From positions 24,456 through 88,455 of the forward strand of contig NZ_FUXW01000007.1 in assembly GCF_900167005.1 (NCBI RefSeq): a stretch of 64,000 nt of DNA, written 5' to 3'. The translations under genes were made by a program, and so were the position numbers. Source of the DNA: Butyricicoccus pullicaecorum DSM 23266. Its GTDB lineage: Bacteria; Bacillota; Clostridia; Oscillospirales; Butyricicoccaceae. Shown one piece after another: positions 33,538 through 40,855 of this stretch. The first letter of the stretch is position 1; each line of letters opens with the position of its first letter. Below the pieces are notes generated by a model that was given only the letters and a program-made list of their open reading frames with translations, ran no database searches and was not told the origin of the DNA.

Positions 33538-34958
33538 TGAAGCGAAACGAAGCATGGGAAGACCTGCTGACGCAGGCGGAGCAGATCCCGGAAGAACTGG
33601 AAACCCGTCTGAATCAAACCATCGCACGGGCAGAACGACGGGAAAAACGACGCAGATGGCTCAAACCCTTAATCGGCGTAACTGGAACGGCGGCAGCATT
33701 TGTACTGTTGGTCAACAGTTCGGTTACGTTTGCATTGGCGGCCAGCCGGGTGCCGATCGTGCGCGAGCTGGTCGAGGCGGTTGCGTTTGACCCCAGCCTC
33801 AAGGCAGCGGTTGCACATGATTATGTGCAACTGGTGGGCGATACTTACACGCAGGACGGTGTGACCGTCACGATCGAGTACCTGATCGCCGATCCGATGA
33901 ATGTTTCGGTCTTTTACAGCCTGTCTGATGAACAGGGAAGAGAGCTGGAATTGGTTCCAGATTTGTTCGATGCAGACGGGAATTCCTTACCGGTCAGTGT
34001 AAGCTTTGGTGAGGAAAGAATCGAGCGAAATGAGAGCGAAAAGGGACTTTTTGACACAATACGGGGGTATTTGGGTCTTGACAAAGTGCAGAAAACCCTG
34101 TATACTTGGAGACTCCACGCCTCGAAAGAAGGCGTGATCCAAACACAAATGCAGCTCAAAGTAGAAGTACGTAATCTGGAGCACTGGAAGGACGCCGAAT
34201 GGAATGCGTTCGATGAACCGGATGCTCAAGAATCCCGTGCACCGGAAGCAATGTTTACGCTGGACATTCCCTTAACGATTGAACCGCAGTTCCTCAAAAG
34301 CGGACGGGTATTCCCGGTGAATCAGACGGTGGACGTCCTTGGACAGAAGCTGACCATTGACGAGATTGCGATCTATCCGTCCAACACGCGCATTATCTGG
34401 CATACCGATCCGGAAAATGATGCGTGGCTGACCTATCTGCCGTTCTATCTGACCGACGAGCACGGAAACAGGGTGGATGGTATCCAAAACGGTATCAGTG
34501 GAACCGGAAAAGACAGGGGATATGGCGGCGGCACGGTCTGGCTGGACAGCGCGTGGTATGACACCGCGGAGCATCTGACGTTGCATCTTGACGATGCAGC
34601 CATCGTGCCCAAGGATCAGGACACGGTTCTGCTTCAGGCGGACGGACAGCTGGTTGGTCTGCCGGATTATATCGAACAATTGGAACCTGACCCTTACGGC
34701 GATGAAGCCGCGTTCACCTTCCGCATTCGGACACAGAAGGGAACTTATCACACCAATACGTCCTCCTTTAATGGATACGTAGACGCGGACGGACAGACCG
34801 ATTCGTTTGACAGCATCTCGACGTATGTCATGAGCGAAGCGGAGAATACGTTCACCAACAGCTATCCCATGCCGCAGGGTGTGCGCTATCCGCTGACCTT
34901 GTTCGTCGATTTTGCACCCGGTCAGAAGCTGGAACACCCGATCGAAGTCCATACGTAA
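33537..34958 (+). CDS. DUF4179 membrane protein, probable anti-sigma factor
   Basis: 473 residues from the ATG at 33537, which overlaps the sigma-factor stop (TGATG). Cytoplasmic part 1-~42 (EAWEDLLTQAEQIPEELETRL, then Arg-rich), one membrane helix ~45-68, and a large extracellular part. DUF4179 starts near 80 (ASRVPIVRELVEAVAFDPSL...GVTVTIEYLIADPMNVSVFY). The far C-terminal half has beta-rich Ser/Thr/Asp domains (DUF5643-like). It should sequester the sigma factor and sense an external cue. Unusually large ectodomain for an anti-sigma factor but typical of DUF4179 members. Confidence 0.82.
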   Translation: MKRNEAWEDLLTQAEQIPEELETRLNQTIARAERREKRRRWLKPLIGVTGTAAAFVLLVNSSVTFALAASRVPIVRELVEAVAFDPSLKAAVAHDYVQLVGDTYTQDGVTVTIEYLIADPMNVSVFYSLSDEQGRELELVPDLFDADGNSLPVSVSFGEERIERNESEKGLFDTIRGYLGLDKVQKTLYTWRLHASKEGVIQTQMQLKVEVRNLEHWKDAEWNAFDEPDAQESRAPEAMFTLDIPLTIEPQFLKSGRVFPVNQTVDVLGQKLTIDEIAIYPSNTRIIWHTDPENDAWLTYLPFYLTDEHGNRVDGIQNGISGTGKDRGYGGGTVWLDSAWYDTAEHLTLHLDDAAIVPKDQDTVLLQADGQLVGLPDYIEQLEPDPYGDEAAFTFRIRTQKGTYHTNTSSFNGYVDADGQTDSFDSISTYVMSEAENTFTNSYPMPQGVRYPLTLFVDFAPGQKLEHPIEVHT

Positions 34959-34991
34959 CCGAAAAACAACGCAGCCTTTGTCTGACAATCG

Positions 34992-35021
34992 GCGGTGTGC
35001 CTAAAAGCGCACCGCTTTTTT
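34992..35021 (+). terminator. Terminator of the ECF sigma/anti-sigma operon
   Basis: GCGGTGTGC/GCGCACCGC (34992-35000 with 35007-35015, one G-T pair), loop CTAAAA, then six Ts. Confidence 0.85.
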
Positions 35022-35075
35022 GTGGTTCGCCTGTGGAAAACTTATGAACGATTTGCGAATTTTCCACTGGAACTG

Positions 35076-35104
35076 TTTACTTTCTTAAAGTATTGTGTTA
35101 GGAT
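35076..35104 (+). promoter_or_regulatory. Promoter of the TrpR-like gene
   Basis: TTTACT (35076-35081), 17-bp spacer, TAGGAT (35099-35104), 32 bp before the ATG. Confidence 0.6.
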
Positions 35105-35135
35105 AAATTTGAAGTAAAGCTATGGAGGCTACGCG

Positions 35136-35429
35136 ATGAACAGCAAACTGAAGGACGCTCACATGGATGAGCTGTTTGAGGGCGTGCTTTCCCTCACCTC
35201 GGTGGAAGAATGCTATAATTTTTTCGAGGATCTGTGCACGATCACCGAACTGCGTGCAATGGCGCAGCGTTTCCAGGTCGCAAAGATGCTGGATGAAGGC
35301 CAGATCTACAGCGATATCGTCAAGGAGACCGGCGCGAGCACGGCGACTATCAGCCGTGTCAACAAGTGCCTGATCTACGGTACCGACGGCTACCGCATGG
35401 TGCTTGACCGCGCAAAGGGCAAGGCATAA
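35136..35429 (+). CDS. YerC/YecD family TrpR-related protein
   Basis: 97 residues, the full length of the family. Helical protein with a TrpR-like DNA-binding helix-turn-helix: LRAMAQRFQVAKMLDEGQIYSDIVKETGASTATISRVNKCL. The family is common in Firmicutes but its regulon is unknown; it lacks a proven tryptophan link. GGAGGC precedes the ATG. Probably cotranscribed with the methyltransferase 3 bp downstream. Confidence 0.9.
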   Translation: MNSKLKDAHMDELFEGVLSLTSVEECYNFFEDLCTITELRAMAQRFQVAKMLDEGQIYSDIVKETGASTATISRVNKCLIYGTDGYRMVLDRAKGKA

Positions 35430-35432
35430 CCA

Positions 35433-36179
35433 ATGGACAGTTATCGTTTTTTGTCCGCCTACTATGACCGGTTTACCGATGATGTCGGGTACAGTCGGTG
35501 GGCGGACTATTTTGAGTCCGTTTTTCAGCGGTGCGGGTTCCGTCCCGAACTGGTGCTGGACTTGGCATGCGGTACGGGTACGCTGACCGGCGAGATGGCG
35601 CGGCGCGGCTATGAGATGATCGGCGTGGACGCATCGCCTGAAATGCTCATGCAGGCCATGAACAATACACTGGACTGCGACATCAGACCGGTATTTTTGC
35701 ACCAGAGAATGGAAGAACTCGACCTGTATGGCACGATACAGGCCGTTTTGTGCTGCCTGGACAGCGTAAACTATGTGACAGATCCGTCCGTCCTGCGTGA
35801 AGCGTTTCGACGCGTGTCGCTGTTTTTGGAGCCGGACGGCGTTTTTGTGTTTGATGTGAATACCAAGCGCAAGTTTGACCGCATGAACGGACAGTGCTAT
35901 GTGCGCGACGATGAGGACGTATACTGTGCTTGGCAGGTAGACTTTGACGGTGCACTGTGCACCTATGATTTTGATATCTTCGAGCGCATCGGTGAGAAAA
36001 ACCGGTGGGAGCGCATGGAAGAGAGCCATCTGGAGCGATACTATGCACCGGAGGAGCTGTGCGCGCTGCTGGAAGAGAGTGGTTTTGACCGGATTGAACT
36101 GCATCCCGAATTGTCGTTTGGAGAGTTAGACGGCAGTGAGGATCGTATTTTTATCATTGCAAGAAAGAGGAAAGCATAA
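35433..36179 (+). CDS. Class I SAM-dependent methyltransferase
   Basis: 248 residues. SAM motif I VLDLACGTGTLTGEMA at 41-56, then IGVDASPEMLMQA near 69-81 and LCCLDSVNYV near 107. The Y-YDxFTDDVxYxxWADY start is typical of a Clostridia methyltransferase family of unknown substrate. It is sandwiched between the TrpR-like gene and hslO with only a few bases on each side. Confidence 0.88.
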   Translation: MDSYRFLSAYYDRFTDDVGYSRWADYFESVFQRCGFRPELVLDLACGTGTLTGEMARRGYEMIGVDASPEMLMQAMNNTLDCDIRPVFLHQRMEELDLYGTIQAVLCCLDSVNYVTDPSVLREAFRRVSLFLEPDGVFVFDVNTKRKFDRMNGQCYVRDDEDVYCAWQVDFDGALCTYDFDIFERIGEKNRWERMEESHLERYYAPEELCALLEESGFDRIELHPELSFGELDGSEDRIFIIARKRKA

Positions 36180-36183
36180 CATT

Positions 36184-37065
36184 ATGGATCGAAGAATTCG
36201 TGCGATCACCGCAGACGCAGCCATTCAGATCACGGCCGTCGAGACGACGGGCATGGTTGAGCGGGCGCGTAATATTCATAAGACCCTGCCGCTTGCGACG
36301 GCAGCGCTGGGTCGAACCCTGACCATTACCTCGATTATGGGCAGTCAGCTCAAGGTAGACGACGGCTCGGTCACCGTGCAGGTGCGCGGCGACGGCCCGC
36401 TGGGCACGATTGTGTGCGTGTCGGACAGCGAGGGCTATGCACGCGGCTATCTGCAGAACCCGGCAGTCGATCTGCCGCTGCGTGCAGATGGCAAGCTGAA
36501 CGTCGGCGCAGGCGTGGGCTATGGTCAGCTCATGGTCATTAAGGATATTGGACTGAAAGAGCCGGTCAGCGGCATGGTCAATCTGGTCAACGGCGAGATC
36601 GCTGAGGACGTGACCCGCTATTTCGCCGAGAGCGAGCAGATTCCGTCCGCGTGTGCGCTGGGCGTGCTGGTCAATACTGACCAGAGCGTGCGGCAGGCAG
36701 GCGGCTATCTGGTACAGCTCATGCCCGGTGCGCGTGATACCGACATCGACCAGCTGGAGCGCAATATTCAGAAGGCTGGCGCGATGACTACCATGCTCGA
36801 TCATGGCATGACGCTCGAGGAGATTGTGGGCGCTGTTCTCGAGGGCTTTACCGTGCAGTTCCTCGATGAGGCCGAGATCGGCTACCGCTGCAATTGCAGT
36901 GAGTCCAAGGTCACCCGTGCGCTCATCAGCTTGGGTCAGCAGGAACTCTGCGATATGGCAGACGAGGAGAAGCCTGCCGAGATTACCTGCCAATTCTGCG
37001 ATAAAGTGTACTCTTTTTCGCCCGAAGAGCTGCGTAAACTCGCAGTAAATGCCAAGAAAAAATAA
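36184..37065 (+). CDS. hslO: Redox-regulated chaperone Hsp33
   Basis: 293 residues from the ATG at 36184, after AGAGGAAAGC. C-terminal zinc switch CNC...CQFC (~235-270). N-terminal substrate domain with RDGSVTVQVRGDGPLG-like DDGSVTVQVRGDGPLG near 60 and GYLQNP near 90. Hsp33 is activated by disulfide formation under oxidative stress and prevents protein aggregation in the cytosol. Confidence 0.95.
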   Translation: MDRRIRAITADAAIQITAVETTGMVERARNIHKTLPLATAALGRTLTITSIMGSQLKVDDGSVTVQVRGDGPLGTIVCVSDSEGYARGYLQNPAVDLPLRADGKLNVGAGVGYGQLMVIKDIGLKEPVSGMVNLVNGEIAEDVTRYFAESEQIPSACALGVLVNTDQSVRQAGGYLVQLMPGARDTDIDQLERNIQKAGAMTTMLDHGMTLEEIVGAVLEGFTVQFLDEAEIGYRCNCSESKVTRALISLGQQELCDMADEEKPAEITCQFCDKVYSFSPEELRKLAVNAKKK

Positions 37066-37089
37066 ATTTAAAAAATTTAGAAAAATGTG

Positions 37090-37118
37090 TTGACATCAGC
37101 GGTGGTTTTAGATATAAT
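37090..37118 (+). promoter_or_regulatory. Consensus promoter of the five-tRNA cluster
   Basis: Perfect TTGACA (37090-37095), 17-bp spacer, perfect TATAAT (37113-37118), 24 bp before the first tRNA. Confidence 0.92.
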
Positions 37119-37142
37119 AATAACCGTCGCTGATGACACCAC

Positions 37143-37218
37143 GGAAGTTTAGCTCAGCTGGGAGAGCATCTGCCTTACAAGCAGAGGGTCACAGGTTCGA
37201 GCCCTGTAACTTCCACCA
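37143..37218 (+). tRNA. tRNA-Val (anticodon TAC)
   Basis: 76 nt with encoded CCA. Acceptor GGAAGTT/AACTTCC; anticodon loop CTTACAA closed by TCTGC/GCAGA. Confidence 0.96.
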
Positions 37219-37221
37219 CTT

Positions 37222-37298
37222 GGCCCGGTAGCTCAGTTGGTTAGAGCGCTAGCCTGTCACGCTAGAGGTCGTGGGTTCGAGCCCCATCCGGGTCGCCA
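37222..37298 (+). tRNA. tRNA-Asp (anticodon GTC)
   Basis: 77 nt with encoded CCA. Acceptor GGCCCGG/CCGGGTC; anticodon loop CTGTCAC closed by CTAGC/GCTAG. Confidence 0.96.
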
Positions 37299-37341
37299 CT
37301 TTCTCTTCTCCCAGAGAAAGCGGCCAACAGTAACTGAAGAT

Positions 37342-37417
37342 GCCTCTGTAGCTCAGTCGGTAGAGCAGGGGACTGAAAATCCCCGTGTCGGTGGTTCGAT
37401 TCCGCCCGGAGGCACCA
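37342..37417 (+). tRNA. tRNA-Phe (anticodon GAA)
   Basis: 76 nt with encoded CCA. Acceptor GCCTCTG/CGGAGGC; anticodon loop CTGAAAA closed by GGGGA/TCCCC. Confidence 0.96.
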
Positions 37418-37461
37418 CTTACTTTCTTTTGAAAAAGAAAGTAAGTGAAAAAACTTAATAT

Positions 37462-37537
37462 GCGGATGTAGCTCATCTGGTAGAGCGCCACCTTGCCAAG
37501 GTGGAGGTAGCGAGTTCGAGCCTCGTCATCCGCTCCA
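37462..37537 (+). tRNA. tRNA-Gly (anticodon GCC)
   Basis: 76 nt with encoded CCA. Acceptor GCGGATG/CATCCGC; anticodon loop TTGCCAA closed by CCACC/GGTGG. Confidence 0.96.
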
Positions 37538-37540
37538 TCT

Positions 37541-37614
37541 GGTACCATAGCCAAGCGGTAAGGCGTGGGACTGCAACTCCCTGATCCCCAGTTCGATTCT
37601 GGGTGGTACCTCCA
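37541..37614 (+). tRNA. tRNA-Cys (anticodon GCA)
   Basis: 74 nt with encoded CCA. Acceptor GGTACCA/TGGTACC; anticodon GCA in loop CTGCAAC closed by GGGA/TCCC. Confidence 0.95.
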
Positions 37615-37616
37615 GT

Positions 37617-37651
37617 AAAAGACCTCATGGATTCCATGAGGTCTTTTCTGT
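37617..37651 (+). terminator. Terminator of the tRNA cluster
   Basis: A near-perfect 15-bp inverted repeat (37617-37631 with 37633-37647) followed by TTTTCTGTTTT, 2 bp after tRNA-Cys. Confidence 0.88.
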
Positions 37652-37789
37652 TTTGCGCAAAGAAAGCATTTACTCTAACTGCATCATAAATTACCACATA
37701 CTATCTTAAAATTCGACCATTCCTGTGGTATACTATATAGCATAGACACAGCGTACGCCGTGTCGGCTTTACCGATAGGGGGAGTTTGC

Positions 37790-38767
37790 GTGATCAAAAG
37801 AATATTCGCCGCACTGCTGTGCGCAATGGCTGCGGCGTGTCTGTCGGGCTGCGCGGAGCAAACACCGCCGCCTGAAGAACATACAGGAACGCGCATTGCG
37901 CTTTCTATGGCGTCGAGAGATCAGTTTCTGGTCACCGTCGAGACTTCGGTGCTCGAACATGCAGCAAAAAATCAGGTTGACTGCACGGTATGGGATGCGG
38001 GAAACGATTATGTAGTGCAGATGCAGCACGTCAAGGATGCCAGAGAACAGGGTTATGACGCGCTGATCGTCAACGAGGTATCACCCAGCCTGACCCGTGG
38101 TATTCTGCGTGAAGCAGAGGACATGCCGGTCGTGTTCGTCAACCGTGAACCGGAGATGAGTGCGCTGACCGTGGGAAAGAACGCTTATGTCGGCTCGGAC
38201 GACAGTGAACCCGGACGATTTCAGGCAGCATGGCTCAATGACTATGCCGAAGAGAAGGGACTCGAGCACCTGAACATCGTCTATCTGACCGGTATCGAGG
38301 GTCAGGCGTCCACCATTGCCCGCCGGGAGAGCTTGATGGATCACCTCAAGGTCGACCATGACTTTGTGTATGACTCCACGGCACAGTTTGACCGTGCCAA
38401 AGCGCAGGTACAGGTCGGCATGCTCATTGAGGCCGGAAGATCGTTTGACGCGATTGTCGCACAGAACGACGAAATGGCGATTGGTGCTGCCATGGCAATG
38501 CAGGCAGCGGGCAAAGAGCTGTGTCCGATTCTGGGCATTGACGGTACGATTGCGGGCTGTCAGGGCATCCGAGACGGTATGCTGTCCTTCACCGTGCGTC
38601 AGCCGGGTGATGAACAGGGCAGAGCGGCGGTCGATGCCGCACTGGCGCTCATCGCCGGAGAGAGCCTAGACACGGTGTCTGGTGTGACGCTGGGCGAGGA
38701 TGAGCTGTCTCTGATGATTCCATACGAACCGGTCGATGCTGAAAACGTCGAGGAATATATTTCGTAA
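37790..38767 (+). CDS. Sugar-binding lipoprotein (periplasmic-binding-protein type I)
   Basis: 325 residues from a GTG at 37790, 7 bp after AGGGGGAG. Lipobox LSG-C21 after a hydrophobic signal. The mature part is a two-lobed sugar-binding fold of the RbsB/MglB type: TRIALSMASRDQFLVTVETSVLEHA, YDALIVNEVSPSLT, GSDDSEPGRFQAAWLND and DAIVAQNDEMAIGAAMAMQ. It should be tethered outside the membrane and bind a sugar or similar ligand. No ABC transporter or kinase genes are adjacent, so it is an orphan receptor or partners with remote components. Confidence 0.87.
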   Translation: MIKRIFAALLCAMAAACLSGCAEQTPPPEEHTGTRIALSMASRDQFLVTVETSVLEHAAKNQVDCTVWDAGNDYVVQMQHVKDAREQGYDALIVNEVSPSLTRGILREAEDMPVVFVNREPEMSALTVGKNAYVGSDDSEPGRFQAAWLNDYAEEKGLEHLNIVYLTGIEGQASTIARRESLMDHLKVDHDFVYDSTAQFDRAKAQVQVGMLIEAGRSFDAIVAQNDEMAIGAAMAMQAAGKELCPILGIDGTIAGCQGIRDGMLSFTVRQPGDEQGRAAVDAALALIAGESLDTVSGVTLGEDELSLMIPYEPVDAENVEEYIS

Positions 38768-38777
38768 CACCAATCTT

Positions 38778-38808
38778 GCCGGATTGTGGATACACAGTCC
38801 GGCTTTTT
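38778..38808 (+). terminator. Terminator after the lipoprotein gene
   Basis: GCCGGA/TCCGGC stem (38778-38783 with 38798-38803) followed by TTTTT. Confidence 0.75.
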
Positions 38809-38870
38809 ATGCGTCATATATAAATCCGAGCGAGGTTGTTTATATTTTCGATGAGATTGACGTGGGTATC

Positions 38871-38898
38871 TGGACAACGACCCCGGACGCATTATAAT
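38871..38898 (+). promoter_or_regulatory. Promoter of the MFS gene
   Basis: TGGACA (38871-38876), 16-bp spacer, TATAAT (38893-38898), 38 bp before the ATG. Confidence 0.6.
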
Positions 38899-38935
38899 GG
38901 AGAACGAAATAACAGATAAAAGGGGATTTTGATTC

Positions 38936-40135
38936 ATGGCAGCATCTGGTGTCAGCACGGTGCAGGAACGGGGAACGGCACTTCCGATCCTGATTACCCG
39001 TGTTGCAATTTGTATTTTTGCCGTCTCACAGACCATGCTTTCGCCGCTGATTACACAGATCGGCGCAGCGTTCGGTCTGGGACTGGGCGGGTCGGGCTTT
39101 CTATTTACCGCCTACTATATTTCCAATATTTTCTTCTGTCTGGTGACCGGACGCATCATCGCGATGATCGGAAAGCGCACGGCGATGAAAGCCGGACTGA
39201 TTTTCTATGCGCTCGTGACCTTTGCGTTTGCCCATACCCACAGCTTTGCCATCGCTTGCGTGTTCATTTCGTGCATGGGCGCGCTTGCAACCTTCATTGA
39301 GGCGGTCGGCATGGATTTGGTCGACGATATGTCACCGGTGGATGCCGCCTCTAACCTGACCATGACCCACGGTATTGCGGGCATTGGCATGGTCGGCGGC
39401 GTGGTGTACAGTGGACTGATGCTGAACGCGGGTTATGACTGGCGTACCATTTACACCATGATGTCTGTGGCAGTTGGTGCGGTTGCGGTTGTATTCTGTG
39501 TCGTCCGCTTTCCCAAGATGCACCAGTCGGCAGCGGGCGGTCTGGCCGAACTCAAACACTGGTTTACCCGTCGCGAGCTGTACCCGACCTATTTGGCGCT
39601 GTTCCTGTATGTCGGTGCAGAGGGTGCGGTGACCGGCTGGATGGCGACCTTTATGACCGCAACGCTGGGCTATTCCTCCTTGCTGGCCTCGCTGGGCACA
39701 GCGGCGATCTGGACGGTAGTCACCGTTGGACGTATCGTCTGTGCCGGACTGGTAGGAACCCGATACACCGTGCGTGCGCTGGTGTCTTTCCTGTGTACGA
39801 TTTGCGTGATCGGTATTTTGCTGACCGCAGGTGTGACCATGCCGATTCTGTTCTGGGTGGCACTGCTGCTGGTCGGTGCGGGACTGTCCGCGCTCTGGCC
39901 GCTGATCGCCTCGACGGCGCTTGATGCGGGCAACAACGGCGGTACGGTCATGTCGCTCATTCTGTTTTTCGGCTACTTCGGTGCGGCTGTGATTCCGTAC
40001 CTCATCGGACTGATCGGTGACGCAGCAGGACTGCGCATGGCGCTTATTGCGTCGGCCATTGTCTTTGCAGCGCTCGGTCTGGTTGTCCGCTTTGTGATGC
40101 CGCGCAGCGTGTCCGAAAAACGCACACAGGGATAA
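38936..40135 (+). CDS. MFS transporter
   Basis: 399 residues with twelve hydrophobic segments. The loop 2-3 signature is seen as GRIIAMIGKRTAMKAG near 82-97, and the halves join around residue 200 (KHWFTRRELYPT). It resembles general sugar/drug antiporters of the FucP or YfkF-like type; substrate cannot be called. GGGGATTTT precedes the ATG. Monocistronic. Confidence 0.87.
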   Translation: MAASGVSTVQERGTALPILITRVAICIFAVSQTMLSPLITQIGAAFGLGLGGSGFLFTAYYISNIFFCLVTGRIIAMIGKRTAMKAGLIFYALVTFAFAHTHSFAIACVFISCMGALATFIEAVGMDLVDDMSPVDAASNLTMTHGIAGIGMVGGVVYSGLMLNAGYDWRTIYTMMSVAVGAVAVVFCVVRFPKMHQSAAGGLAELKHWFTRRELYPTYLALFLYVGAEGAVTGWMATFMTATLGYSSLLASLGTAAIWTVVTVGRIVCAGLVGTRYTVRALVSFLCTICVIGILLTAGVTMPILFWVALLLVGAGLSALWPLIASTALDAGNNGGTVMSLILFFGYFGAAVIPYLIGLIGDAAGLRMALIASAIVFAALGLVVRFVMPRSVSEKRTQG

Positions 40136-40139
40136 ATTT

Positions 40140-40203
40140 GCAACCACTGGTTGCCAAATGCATCCGACGGTTGGTTGAAAACCGGCAGGAGATCGGGTAT
40201 CAT
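40140..40203 (+). promoter_or_regulatory. Promoter and palindrome before an XRE regulator gene
   Basis: A perfect 15-bp palindrome GCAACCA-C-TGGTTGC (40140-40154) and a further GGTTGGTTG (40169-40177) precede or overlap TTGAAA (40175-40180), 17-bp spacer, TATCAT (40198-40203). Autoregulation by the regulator is likely. Confidence 0.5.
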
Positions 40204-40238
40204 GGAGAAAACCAAACCGAACAGAGAGGATGACCGAT

Positions 40239-40670
40239 ATGAATTTTGCCGAACGACTGAGCGATGCAAGAAAAAACGCCCATCTGACCCAAGACCAGCT
40301 GGCCGAACGTCTGGATGTGTCTCGGCAGACCGTATCCAAATGGGAAGCCGGACAGGCGCAGCCCGAGGCTGGACGGATTGCAGCGCTGGCCGATGCGCTC
40401 GGCGTGACCTGTGACGCGCTGCTGCGCGATGAGACGCCGCAGACCGTGCAGGTGCAGATGACCGGAAACAACAGCTTCACCATCGACTGGGCGAGTCTGT
40501 ATCCCATCCTGACGCGCTATCAGTCCGAGATGGACTGCGACCGTTACGCCAAGGTGTTTCGTCAGATGATTCAGGAAACGGCGGATACGTATGGGTACAG
40601 CTTGGAAGATGCCATGTTGGCGCTCAAGGATTTGTTCGCTCAGACCTACATGGATATGATCAAAAAGTAA
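40239..40670 (+). CDS. XRE family transcriptional regulator
   Basis: 143 residues from the ATG at 40239 (AGAGGA 8 bp upstream). N-terminal Cro/C1 helix-turn-helix ~6-60: LTQDQLAERLDVSRQTVSKWEAGQAQP. The C-terminal ~80 residues, including MDCDRYAKVFRQMIQETADTYG, may be a ligand or dimer domain. It resembles single-gene regulators with a palindromic operator in their own promoter. Target unknown. Confidence 0.88.
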   Translation: MNFAERLSDARKNAHLTQDQLAERLDVSRQTVSKWEAGQAQPEAGRIAALADALGVTCDALLRDETPQTVQVQMTGNNSFTIDWASLYPILTRYQSEMDCDRYAKVFRQMIQETADTYGYSLEDAMLALKDLFAQTYMDMIKK

Positions 40671-40686
40671 GCAAGAGAGTACAAAC

Positions 40687-40718
40687 GCCCTGTATCGTGA
40701 TGATACAGGGCAAATTTT
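40687..40718 (+). terminator. Terminator after the XRE gene
   Basis: GCCCTGTATC/GATACAGGGC (40687-40696 with 40702-40711) then AAATTTTA. Confidence 0.75.
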
Positions 40719-40752
40719 ATGCGCAAAAAGCCGGTTTCAAGCGGGGACTGCC

Positions 40753-40782
40753 TTGCAATGCGCTATGCGTATATGATACAAT
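40753..40782 (+). promoter_or_regulatory. Promoter of gltX
   Basis: TTGCAA (40753-40758), 18-bp spacer, TACAAT (40777-40782). A hairpin (TGCCTG...CAGGCA, 40799-40825) lies in the 70-nt leader. Confidence 0.55.
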
Positions 40783-40855
40783 ATACATTACCAGACTATG
40801 CCTGTGCCGGCAGTTGCGGCAGGCACATTTTGAAATTCGGAGATGGAGCGATACC

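Noticed and set aside
40783..40855. T-box leader before gltX
   Set aside because: The leader is about 70 nt, and no T-box core sequence or specifier loop is visible.
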